In this document: piece by piece, positions 9,441-17,751 of the stretch
Numbering within the stretch: the first letter of the stretch is position 1
Layout of the letters: every line of letters begins with the position of its first letter
From: Lachnospiraceae bacterium
GTDB lineage: Bacteria > Bacillota > Clostridia > Lachnospirales > Lachnospiraceae
Assembly (NCBI GenBank): GCA_022790855.1
Contig: JAAVYA010000008.1
Location: 1 to 32,893, forward strand
DNA length: 32,893 bases
Direction of reading: 5' to 3'
The notes under the pieces: model-generated
Databases searched by the model: none
Told to the model about the DNA's origin: nothing
What the model saw: the letters and a program-made list of their open reading frames with translations, nothing else
Position numbers and translations under genes: made by a program

Positions 9441-10502
9441 ATGAATGAAAAAAACATGAATAGCAAAGCCCCTCTTGTTAGTGTGATTGTCCCTGCTTAT
9501 AATGTTGCGGGTTATATTGGTCAGACTATTGACAGTATATTTCATCAAATATACTGCAACATTGAAATTATAATAGTAGATGATTGTTCAACAGATGGCA
9601 CTAGCGAGATTTGCGAAGAAGTAAAAAATAATAATAAAAAAATAAAATATATGCGTCATAATACAAACCAAGGCCAAACGATAACACGTAATGATGGCTT
9701 GAAAATGGCATCAGGCGACTGGTTAATGTTTCTTGATGGGGATGATGTGTTGGAGCCACATGCAATTACGACGATGGTAAATTCCGTCACCGATAATGAA
9801 ATTGATATTGTATTTGCTGGATATGAATCCATAGACTGCGGCGAAGTAACAGAACATTTGGCAACTATTGAAGAAGGGATATATCCACGTAACGGTTTTG
9901 TAAATTTTATCTTTGATGAGATGTCAGCTTCTGTTCTTACATGTATCGGATCAAAATTATATAGGACGAGTTTTATTAAAGAAAGAAAACCATATACCTC
10001 TGATACAATAAAAACAAATTATGATATGGCTTTTGTTATTGATGCCCTCATTGCTTGCCGAAAGATCGCATACGTAAATCGGCCAGTGTATGGGTACATT
10101 CAAAGAGATAATTCAATCACGCATAGTTACAGAAATAATATGTTTCGTTTCATATGTGATGCAAGAAAAAAGATACCTGATTTATTTGAAGAATGTAATT
10201 GCGATAAGCAGAAGAGTATTCTTTTTCAACGAAAACAACTTGCTCTTATAAATTCTGCATTAAAGCAAGAAGTGATGTTCGATAAAGGGTATAACAGTTT
10301 TAAAGAGTGCGTGAATAACATAAGCTCATCGAAAGAGTTTGATAAATTAGATGCTATTTTATCCAAGGATAAGATTGGTATTGCTAAAAAAGTATATATA
10401 GATTTGGTGCGGAAAAAAAAGGTGATGATTCTTTACGCATTTTACAAAATTCAAAAAATAGAGTTCATAATAAAAAGAAAAAAAGGTGGCAAAAATGTTT
10501 AA
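9441..10502 (+). CDS. GT2 family glycosyltransferase
   Basis: About 353 residues. The N-terminal GT-A domain shows the family 2 pattern: SVIVPAYNVAGYI, then IIIVDDCSTDGTSEI, then the metal-binding MFLDGDDVLEP. The family inverts the anomeric configuration and commonly adds sugars during repeat-unit assembly. I chose the ATG at 9441 over an in-frame ATG at 9426, because GGAGCAGGTG (9428-9437) lies just before 9441 while nothing suitable precedes 9426. The C-terminal end is Lys-rich and overlaps the next gene by 8 bases, consistent with a tight operon. Confidence 0.87.
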   Translation: MNEKNMNSKAPLVSVIVPAYNVAGYIGQTIDSIFHQIYCNIEIIIVDDCSTDGTSEICEEVKNNNKKIKYMRHNTNQGQTITRNDGLKMASGDWLMFLDGDDVLEPHAITTMVNSVTDNEIDIVFAGYESIDCGEVTEHLATIEEGIYPRNGFVNFIFDEMSASVLTCIGSKLYRTSFIKERKPYTSDTIKTNYDMAFVIDALIACRKIAYVNRPVYGYIQRDNSITHSYRNNMFRFICDARKKIPDLFEECNCDKQKSILFQRKQLALINSALKQEVMFDKGYNSFKECVNNISSSKEFDKLDAILSKDKIGIAKKVYIDLVRKKKVMILYAFYKIQKIEFIIKRKKGGKNV

Positions 10503-12246
10503 TCTTTTAGGAAAGTTGGATCGTACGCAACGCATGTTAGTGAAAGAAAATAATTTTTGGATAGATACTCCAATTTATGAGGATTTGTCGCAAAGTCAAT
10601 TGATTTTTAAAGGTGAAATATATAACTTAAATGAGCTTAAAAGGGACTTAAATAACGTACGGTCTGAGAACAATATACAAAGAGTTTTGGTTGAATATCT
10701 TGAAAAATACGGAATGGAAGCATTGTTATCCAAAATAAATGGTATTTTCGCAATGGCGTATTTTGATGTAAAAAAGCATGTTTTATACCTTGTGCGCGAT
10801 CATGCAGGTATATTTCCATTGTACTATTATAGAACGTCTGATGGGATTATGTTCTCTTCAGAAGTAAAAATGTTTTTGAATAATGGAGTAGCACCTGTAC
10901 TGTCGTATGAGGGAGTTTTTAGCTATTTAGCCAATCAGTCTGCTCAAGAACCATACACATTGATTGATGGAATTATGGCACTTGGACCAGGGGAAATGAT
11001 CAAGTATTCAGATAATATGTTTGAGGTTAAATCATATTGGAATCCAGCAGATCGTATTGGAAATACAGTTAAGTACGATGATTTTGATGTTGCAGGGGAA
11101 AAATTAAAAGATTTACTACAAAGCGCAATAAGTATGAGAGATAACTCAATTCATAAATCGGGGATCCTATTAAGTGGAGGTATTGACTCTTCTGCCATTG
11201 TTGCCATTACAAGGCTGCTAAATCCTGAAAGCGATATTCATAGCTTTACAGTAACACATGAGAATAAGCGTTTTGATGAGTCAATATATGCAGGTTTAGT
11301 AGCAAAAAAGAATAGCACAATAGAACATGAATTACATGTTACAGAGGAGTTGATTGGTAAAGGGATATTTGAAGCCTTGGATATTGCGGATCAGCCAAGT
11401 GTTGACGGTGTTAATTCTTACTTTTCATCAAAGTTAATTAAGGAGTGCGGATTTGATTCAGTAGTGTCGGGGCTGGGTGGAGAATTCTTTGTAGAAGATG
11501 ATGCGACAGCATTTTTAGGATTGAAAAAGAAGTATGATTTGTTGACTAAATTCCCTAAAGGTGTTGCAACGGTATTAGACAAGCATACAAATAATAAGAA
11601 AATAAGGTATGCAGCTATGCTTATGAAATCTGAGGATGCATTTTTTGCATATTTACGGCTGTTATCTGACGGTCAAATCAAAAAGATAGTTTCAGGTGAT
11701 TTGTATCATATCAATAAGGATAGATTGGACGCGTGGCATAAGGTGGCCTATAACCATTTGGTAATGGAAGCAAAAACATTACCTGATATTATTGCAAAAA
11801 AATATTTCTATGAGTCCAGGACATGGCATGTATCAACCTTGCTTAAAGATGTTATGCAAAACTCAGTAAAGCAAGGCGTGATGCCTTCATTCCCGTTAAT
11901 GGACTATCATTTGATTGAATATTTATTTCATCTGCCTATTTCGTCAAAAGCAGATTTTAAGACATCTAAGGTACATCTTGTGAATGCTGCCAAAGGAAGA
12001 ATACCTTCAGAATGTATTTACAGAAAAAAACTGGGTTTTGTTTTTCCCTTTGGAGATTATTTTAAAGGTGTGTTGTGGGACGAAATGGAGAATTTCTTTG
12101 TTGGAGGCGGTGCAAGTGAGTTTTTTAATATAGCTTATCTTAAACAAGTTTGGAAGGATTTTTGCGAAGGGACAGAAAGTTGGGCTGTTATTTGGAAACT
12201 GTATGTATTAAATAGGTGGATTAAGCAATATAGTATTCAGTTATAA
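10495..12246 (+). CDS. Asparagine-synthase-like amidotransferase lacking the glutaminase cysteine
   Basis: 583 residues. The C-terminal synthetase domain is clear: SGILLSGGIDSSAIVAI holds the SGGxDS pyrophosphate loop that binds ATP and adenylates a carboxylate. The N-terminal half keeps parts of the AsnB glutaminase fold (IFKGEIYNLNEL, NGIFAMAYFD, LVRDHAGIFPLYYY) but starts MFNLLG instead of MCG. It also lacks the usual RGPD region, and has Lys where FNGEIYN has Asn. The nucleophilic Cys2 is therefore missing, and glutamine hydrolysis as in AsnB is unlikely. In polysaccharide loci AsnB-like enzymes (WbpS type) are thought to amidate uronic acids, which fits the two sugar dehydrogenases here. 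I chose the ATG at 10495 (AGGTGG at 10484-10489) over the GTG at 10486. Confidence 0.85.
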   Translation: MFNLLGKLDRTQRMLVKENNFWIDTPIYEDLSQSQLIFKGEIYNLNELKRDLNNVRSENNIQRVLVEYLEKYGMEALLSKINGIFAMAYFDVKKHVLYLVRDHAGIFPLYYYRTSDGIMFSSEVKMFLNNGVAPVLSYEGVFSYLANQSAQEPYTLIDGIMALGPGEMIKYSDNMFEVKSYWNPADRIGNTVKYDDFDVAGEKLKDLLQSAISMRDNSIHKSGILLSGGIDSSAIVAITRLLNPESDIHSFTVTHENKRFDESIYAGLVAKKNSTIEHELHVTEELIGKGIFEALDIADQPSVDGVNSYFSSKLIKECGFDSVVSGLGGEFFVEDDATAFLGLKKKYDLLTKFPKGVATVLDKHTNNKKIRYAAMLMKSEDAFFAYLRLLSDGQIKKIVSGDLYHINKDRLDAWHKVAYNHLVMEAKTLPDIIAKKYFYESRTWHVSTLLKDVMQNSVKQGVMPSFPLMDYHLIEYLFHLPISSKADFKTSKVHLVNAAKGRIPSECIYRKKLGFVFPFGDYFKGVLWDEMENFFVGGGASEFFNIAYLKQVWKDFCEGTESWAVIWKLYVLNRWIKQYSIQL

Positions 12247-12267
12247 TGAGGTGCGATAAATACTGCT

Positions 12268-13574
12268 ATGACGATGCTAGGTAAGTTAAACAAAGTTAGG
12301 CAATCAAAAAATATAAGAAATTCTTTCTGGATTATTGGAGAACAGATTTTTCAAATGATTCTGGCTTTTGTTGTTGGAACCTTATCTGCCAGATATTTGG
12401 GACCAAGTAACTATGGAACCCTAAACTATACGGCTTCATTTGTATCTTTTTTCATAAATATTGCGTCCCTTTGTATGGAAGGGATTGTAATAAAGAAATT
12501 AGTTGATCAACCGGAATCAGAAGGTGTTTATTTAGGAAGCTCTCTTTTTTTTAGAGTAATTTCATCATCTTTATCGATGATTTCAATTGCGATAATTGTA
12601 TATTTTTTAGACCCAGGGGATTCTCTCAAGCTTATGCTTGCAGCGATTCAGTCGATACAATTATTTTTTAAGGCATTTCATATATTTGATGCATGGTTCC
12701 AGCGGAAACTGAAATCTAAATATACCTCCATTGGTAAGATGGTTGCCAGTATATCAGTATCGGTATATAAACTGTTCTTGCTCGTTACCGGAAAAAGCAT
12801 TATTTGGTTTGCATTTTCAACCATTATTTCTGATTTGATTATAGCTGTAATTCTATATATATTTTACAAAAGAGAAGGTGGACAGAGCTTAAAAATAAAG
12901 ATCTCTGTCGGAAGAGAAGTGTTGTCGGAAAGTTACCATTTTATTCTTTCTGATATGTTGTCTGCACTATATATGAATATGGACAAGATAATGATTGGAC
13001 AGATGATGACAGATAGAGATGTTGGATTATATATAGCAGCTACAACCATATCCGGACTTTGGGCATTTGTTCCGGTTGCGATGATTAACTCATATCGCCC
13101 GACAATAATAGAATTAAAAAAACAAATGAAGGCCAATATAGAAAAAGATTAACACAGCTCTTTTCTTTGATTATATGGGTAAATATTGTATTTGCTTTCA
13201 TAAGTTTTTTGTTCGCAGAATTAATCATAAAAATTTTGTACGGAGTGGATTATATGAATGCGCTTTCTGCATTGAAAGTTACGGTGTGGGGTCAGATGTT
13301 TGCGGTGATTTCCATGACGAGATCCGTATGGATTATATGTGAAAACAAAAATAAATATGTCAAGTATTATGTAGCAATAGGAACGACTGTGAATTTAGTT
13401 GTTAATTTTATTCTAATTCCGATTATGGGAATCGTAGGAGCTGCAATAGCAACACTCCTTACAAATATGGTAGTCCTTATTTTTGCACCGTTATTGTTTA
13501 GAGAAACAAGACAACAAATTCCTTATCTAATACATGGGTTTCTTATAACTTGGGCATGGAAGAGAACAAAATGA
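12268..13574 (+). pseudogene. wzx: Wzx-type polysaccharide flippase, frameshifted
   Basis: A MATE-like flippase (opening SFWIIGEQIFQMILAF and ARYLGPSNYGTLNY) that would move lipid-linked repeat units across the membrane. The first frame ends at 13152 and a second frame carries on with matching membrane segments (IIWVNIVFAFISFLFAELI, then IPIMGIVGAAIATLL) to 13574. The break lies in the A5 run at about 13142-13148. One extra A would read EKRLTQLFSLIIWV and give a single protein of about 435 residues, near the usual flippase length. It may be a sequencing error, a real mutation or a site of slippage. Since a Wzx/Wzy locus needs its flippase, an error or a suppressed shift seems likelier than a dead gene. 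The ribosome binding site (GAGGTG at 12248-12253) is unusually far from the ATG. Confidence 0.8.
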
Positions 13575-14819
13575 TGAAGAATTTATTTTTTGGATATCGT
13601 TTGAATTATTTCTGTATTGTAGTTTGGATTGTTATATCGCTGTCATTTTGCGGATGCGGTGTAAGTAATGAAAATGTAAATATAAAGGAGGTTGATAGTA
13701 CTAACGAGTGCAGGGAATATTCTGTGGATGATATTGCAGTTTTAAAAAGTGAACTATTTTTTGATGAAACAACGCAGGTTCCGATTAGGCGCTATTATTT
13801 CGATGATGCAAATATTCATGGCGGATATGTTAATAATTCTTTGTACATAAATGATGATACGTTTTTTTTCATAAGTGATTGTAATGGATCTGCTAATATT
13901 TACTTGGTGGAAATTTTAAATGAATCGGTACATCCAGTAACTGATACTATAAATCAGGATTTGTATGAAGATGTGAATTCTTTTGGACTTACACCATGTA
14001 TAGCAGGAGATGATATGTTTTATTCGTTAGATAATGATATATATAAGTTTAATTATGAAACAAAAAAGACAGAACAAGTTATAGATAGCACAGCGGTGTG
14101 GGGGGGGAGAAATATGGGCTCCTTTACATGTAACAAACGATGGTAAATGGTTGAGTACTACAGTTACAAATGGGGACATTTGTTATATTACGAGGCTTAA
14201 TATAGAAACTAAGGAAATTGATTATCTTAAATCTCCTTTTGTAGGGACAGAGCAAGCTACAGTAAATCATGCCTGTATTAATCCTCAAAACCCAGATTTG
14301 ATCATGTTTGCACATGATGGGAGTTGGATAATGGATAGAGTGTGGTTTTGGAAATTAAACAATCAGAACGATGCTTATAATCTATTTGAACATCCTGAAT
14401 ATACAGAGATGGGTCATGAGGTATGGAACAAGGATGGAACACATGTAGTTATCGTTCAGTATGGTTCACCTTCAAGATGTATAGGTTCTGGTTTTAATAT
14501 TTTAAATTTGGAGGGTGAGTATGTGGAGCAGATTGAAGCCCCAAGTGGTTATTATTTTAGCCATGTAGCAGTCTCTCCAGATGAGAAATTTTTAGTAGCT
14601 GATACATTTCGACCGGATGAAGAGGATAAAAGATGGATAGTTTTATATAGTATGGAGGATGAAACGTTTACAAAACTAGCAAGCTATGAATCGGATAATC
14701 ATCCGGCACATGCTCATCCATTTTTTTCTAAATCTGGGAATAAGATAATGTACAATAACCTTGTAGATGGAAAAATTGAACTAAATGAAATTGATTTGAG
14801 GGATATTGACTTAAAATGA
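13571..14819 (+). pseudogene. Lipoprotein resembling PL22 oligogalacturonate lyase, out of frame at a G8 tract (probably phase-variable)
   Basis: An N-terminal hydrophobic stretch followed by LSFCGCG suggests a lipoprotein signal. The rest looks like a seven-bladed propeller of the oligogalacturonate lyase family (PL22): NIHGGYVNNSLY, FFFISDCNGSANIYLVEI, then NHACINPQNPDLIMFAHDG, MDRVWFW, MGHEVWNKDG, FSHVAVSPDEKFLVAD and HPAHAHPFFSKSGNKIMY. From memory, the histidines of the GHE and HxH segments correspond to catalytic and Mn-binding residues of the characterised enzymes. The first frame stops at 14146 and the second runs to 14819. The switch is exactly at the G8 run at 14100-14107: with seven Gs the frame reads WGGEIWAPLHVTNDGKWL without a break, giving about 415 residues. 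I chose the ATG at 13571 (GGAAGAG upstream); it overlaps the stop of the flippase gene. Confidence 0.75.
14100..14107 (+). repeat. Poly-G tract (G8) at the frame break of the PL22-like lipoprotein gene
   Basis: Eight consecutive Gs in an A+T-rich gene. With eight, translation ends 13 codons later. With seven (or ten), the two halves join into one open frame. This is the signature of a slipped-strand contingency tract, though a homopolymer sequencing error gives the same picture. Confidence 0.9.
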
Positions 14820-14857
14820 CAGCAACAATATGAGTACTGGGAAGCGAGGTTTATGCA

Positions 14858-16183
14858 ATGAACAAAGGTTTTTCGTGGTTTGAAATTGAAAAAGATAGTA
14901 TTTCCCTAATCGGACTAGGATATGTTGGAATGCCTATAGCACATGCCTTTGCAAAGAAGGGGATTAAGGTTATTGGATACGATTTAAACAAAGCTAAAAT
15001 TGAATTGTATAAGTCTGGGGTAGATCCAACCAGAGAGATTGGGGATGAAGAGATAAAAAATACAAAAATATTTTTTACAAATGATGAGTCTGATTTAAAA
15101 AAAGCAAAATTTCACATTGTTGCGGTGCCAACACCTGTTAATATGGACCATACACCAGATCTGACACCAGTGATAGGTGCGTCAAGGATAGTTGGACGTA
15201 ATTTGGCGCCAGGAAGCATTGTTGTGTATGAATCAACGGTTTATCCCGGCTGTACGGAAGATGTATGTATACCAATTCTTGAAAAAGAAAGTGGGATGAT
15301 TTGTGGACAAGACTTTAAGATCGGATATAGTCCTGAAAGAATTAATCCAGGCGATAAAATGCATAGACTAGAGAATATACATAAAATCGTGTCTGGTATG
15401 GATGAGTTCAGTCTATCTTCAATTAAAGCTGTATATGACCTTGTTATTGAAGTGGGAACGCATCCTGTTTCAAATATAAGAACTGCTGAAGCAGTTAAGG
15501 TTGTAGAAAATAGTCAGAGAGACATAAATATTGCATTTATGAATGAGTTAGCTATGGTCTTTGACCGAATGCAGATTGATACCAACGAAGTAGTAGATGC
15601 AATGAATACGAAATGGAATGCGTTAGGATTTAGACCAGGGCTGGTAGGTGGACATTGTATAGGTGTGGATCCGTATTACTTCACCTATGAGGCAGAAAAA
15701 CTAGGATATCATAGCCAGATTATTTTAAATGGACGTATTGTAAATGATCATATGGGGGCATATGTGGCAGAGGCCGCAGTAAGAAAAATGATTGAAGCAG
15801 GACAGGCTCCCCAAAAGAGTCGTGTGGTTATTTTGGGACTAACATTCAAAGAGAACTGTCCGGACACAAGAAATAGTAAAGTGAACGATATTATTATTCA
15901 TTTGAATAGTTATGGAATAAAACCATTGATCGTGGATCCTTGGGCAAATGCGGATGAGGCAATGCGAGAATATGGTGTCGTACTTGCTGATTTCGACGAT
16001 GTAAAGGATGTGGATTGTGTCATTGTTGCAGTGGCACATAATGAATTTATGGAACTGACTTTGCAACAGATTAAAAAATTGTATAAGTCTTGTGCAGACA
16101 ATGAGAAAGTCCTTGTAGATGTAAAAGGGTTATATAGCGTAAATGATTTGCAAGACTCAGGCATGTTATGGTGGAGGCTATAA
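14858..16183 (+). CDS. Nucleotide-sugar dehydrogenase, UDP-HexNAc 6-dehydrogenase type (WbpA/TviB-like)
   Basis: 441 residues with the three-domain layout of UDP-sugar dehydrogenases: an NAD-binding SLIGLGYVGMPIAHAFAKKG (GLGYVG at 19-24), a central helical domain, and the catalytic VGGHCIGVDPYYF with Cys267. The GGHCIGVDPYY form and the DPTREIGDEEI segment point to enzymes that oxidise UDP-GlcNAc or UDP-GalNAc to the uronic acid, rather than UDP-glucose. The C-terminal domain has the conserved GLTFKENCPDTRNSK. GAAGCGAGG precedes the ATG. Together with the second dehydrogenase at 17752 it indicates that the polymer contains one or two kinds of uronic acid. Confidence 0.92.
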   Translation: MNKGFSWFEIEKDSISLIGLGYVGMPIAHAFAKKGIKVIGYDLNKAKIELYKSGVDPTREIGDEEIKNTKIFFTNDESDLKKAKFHIVAVPTPVNMDHTPDLTPVIGASRIVGRNLAPGSIVVYESTVYPGCTEDVCIPILEKESGMICGQDFKIGYSPERINPGDKMHRLENIHKIVSGMDEFSLSSIKAVYDLVIEVGTHPVSNIRTAEAVKVVENSQRDINIAFMNELAMVFDRMQIDTNEVVDAMNTKWNALGFRPGLVGGHCIGVDPYYFTYEAEKLGYHSQIILNGRIVNDHMGAYVAEAAVRKMIEAGQAPQKSRVVILGLTFKENCPDTRNSKVNDIIIHLNSYGIKPLIVDPWANADEAMREYGVVLADFDDVKDVDCVIVAVAHNEFMELTLQQIKKLYKSCADNEKVLVDVKGLYSVNDLQDSGMLWWRL

Positions 16184-16207
16184 GGATGAATGCGTGGAGG
16201 ATGGGCA

Positions 16208-16858
16208 ATGGTGTTCTCTAGATTATCTGAAATTAGTATAATTAAAACGGTAAGGTTTAACATTCATTATTTTGGATTGAGTGCTGTTTTTAAGCCTTAC
16301 GTCTTATGCTCGAAAAATGTTAAATTTGTGAAATTGGGAGGGATAGTCAATATAAATAGCAAGAAAATTGGAGGCATTAGATTGGGATTTAAAAGTGTTC
16401 CACTCTTTGATTTTAAATATCAGAGATTTTGCTGGCAGAATGATGGCACCATATGTTTTGAAGAGAATGCTAATATTGGTCAAGGCGCTGTGATATCAAA
16501 TTCGGGTAAACTAACGTTGGGAAATAATTTTAACATTTCCGCAAATAGTAAAATTGTATGTAGAAAAAACATAACTATAGGAGACGATTGCTTGATATCT
16601 TGGGACTGTTTATTAATGGATTCAGATTGGCACGTAGTTTACAATTCATCAAATGGAGAATCGGTTAATAACGACAGAGCGATTTTGATGGGAAATCATA
16701 TATGGATTGGTTGCAATAGCGTCATTCTTAAGGGAGCAGAGATTCCTGAAAACTGTGTCATTGCTGCTGGTTCAGTGGTGTCTGGAAGATTGCCTAAACC
16801 AGATTCGGTATATGTTAGGAATAATCCGATAAAGAACGGGATCAATTGGAAATATTAG
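16208..16858 (+). CDS. Left-handed beta-helix acyltransferase (hexapeptide acetyltransferase)
   Basis: About 216 residues. The second half is built of hexapeptide repeats (ANIGQGAVISNSGKLTLG, NITIGDDCLISW, GNHIWIGCNSVILKGAEIP, CVIAAGSVVSG), with a conserved His in the DSDWHVVY loop, as in maltose/galactoside O-acetyltransferases and capsule O-acetyltransferases. The likely role is acetylation of a repeat-unit sugar using acetyl-CoA. Two in-frame starts exist, at 16190 and 16208. I chose 16208 because GGAGG ends 7 bases before it. The first 75 residues have no recognised motif. The 3' end overlaps a possible TTG start of the methyltransferase, but the better start of that gene lies downstream. 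Confidence 0.85.
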   Translation: MVFSRLSEISIIKTVRFNIHYFGLSAVFKPYVLCSKNVKFVKLGGIVNINSKKIGGIRLGFKSVPLFDFKYQRFCWQNDGTICFEENANIGQGAVISNSGKLTLGNNFNISANSKIVCRKNITIGDDCLISWDCLLMDSDWHVVYNSSNGESVNNDRAILMGNHIWIGCNSVILKGAEIPENCVIAAGSVVSGRLPKPDSVYVRNNPIKNGINWKY

Positions 16859-16872
16859 AGGAGGAAGGCTAT

Positions 16873-17732
16873 ATGGAAGGCTGTAAGTGTTTGATTTGCG
16901 GAAAAAATATGAAAGAGATTGCTTCGAATGGAGAGTATAAATATCTCAAATGCACATTCTGTAACTGGTATTCAACAGCTATAATTGAGAATAATAAAGG
17001 AAAATTTGATTACGATGAATACGAAACTTTTGACAATAAGATAGAAGATTTTGATGAATTGGTTAAAGATGCCGAGAGAATTTTAACATATAAATTCAAT
17101 TTATTAGGCAGGATACCATCATCATTTTTGGATATTGGCACCTCTGAGGGAGTTTTTGTAAAAGCCTATAACAATATTTCTGGCACTGAAAATGGCTGCG
17201 GAATTGAGGTATCAAAACCTAAAATAGAGAGAGCTAAAGAGAGAGGATTAAGAGTCGTTCATTTTGATGATATGGATGATCATAAGTATGACTTTATTAT
17301 GTTAAGGCATGTGATTGAACATATTGATGATCCATTAAGCTATTTAAAACATATTTCAAGATGGCTTTCTCCGAACGGTGTTTTGTGTGTAGAAACACCA
17401 AATAATGACTGTTGGATTCATAAAATAAAAGGTCGACATATAAACGATGTTAATAAGGGAAAATACGTTAGGGAACTGTATCCACCGGTACATATTTGTG
17501 GATTTACGCCAAAATCATTGAGAAAAATTGGGGGGGGGTGGAAGGAGGCAGTGGCCTGTTAGTGCAGCGACTTGAGACATACGATAACAGTAATAGATGT
17601 TTTGTTTATTCAAAAGATGCAAGAACAGAAACTGTCCCGATATACAGAAGGTTCTTTGAAAAAATAAAAATGGGTCCTAATATAATGTGTTTCTTTATTA
17701 AAGATAAGGGGCAATCCAAGGAAATATTATAA
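16873..17732 (+). pseudogene. Zinc-ribbon SAM methyltransferase, out of frame at a G9 tract (probably phase-variable)
   Basis: The N-terminus has two Cys pairs (CKCLICGK and CTFCNW) that look like a zinc ribbon. A class I methyltransferase follows, with FLDIGTSEGVFVKAY as the SAM-binding loop, GIEVSKPKIERAKERG, and a MLRHVIEHIDDPLSYL motif. It probably methylates a sugar or nucleotide sugar. The frame ends at 17562 just after the G9 run (17530-17538). An overlapping frame, joined at the same run, continues GGSGLLVQRLETYDN and KMGPNIMCFFIKDKG to 17732. Ten (or seven) Gs would give one protein of 285-286 residues, the expected size. The ATG at 16873 is preceded by GAGGAGGAAGG, so I preferred it to the TTG at 16846. 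Confidence 0.8.
17530..17538 (+). repeat. Poly-G tract (G9) at the frame break of the methyltransferase gene
   Basis: Nine consecutive Gs at the point where the methyltransferase loses its frame. Seven or ten would restore it. This is the second long G run in the same A+T-rich operon, also exactly at a frame break. Confidence 0.9.
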
Positions 17733-17751
17733 AATAGAATGAGGAATTATA

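Noticed and set aside
13142..13152. Programmed -1 ribosomal frameshift signal in the flippase gene
   Set aside because: The run has only five As rather than A AAA AAG, and I see no obvious stimulatory hairpin or upstream Shine-Dalgarno. A deletion or sequencing error is simpler.
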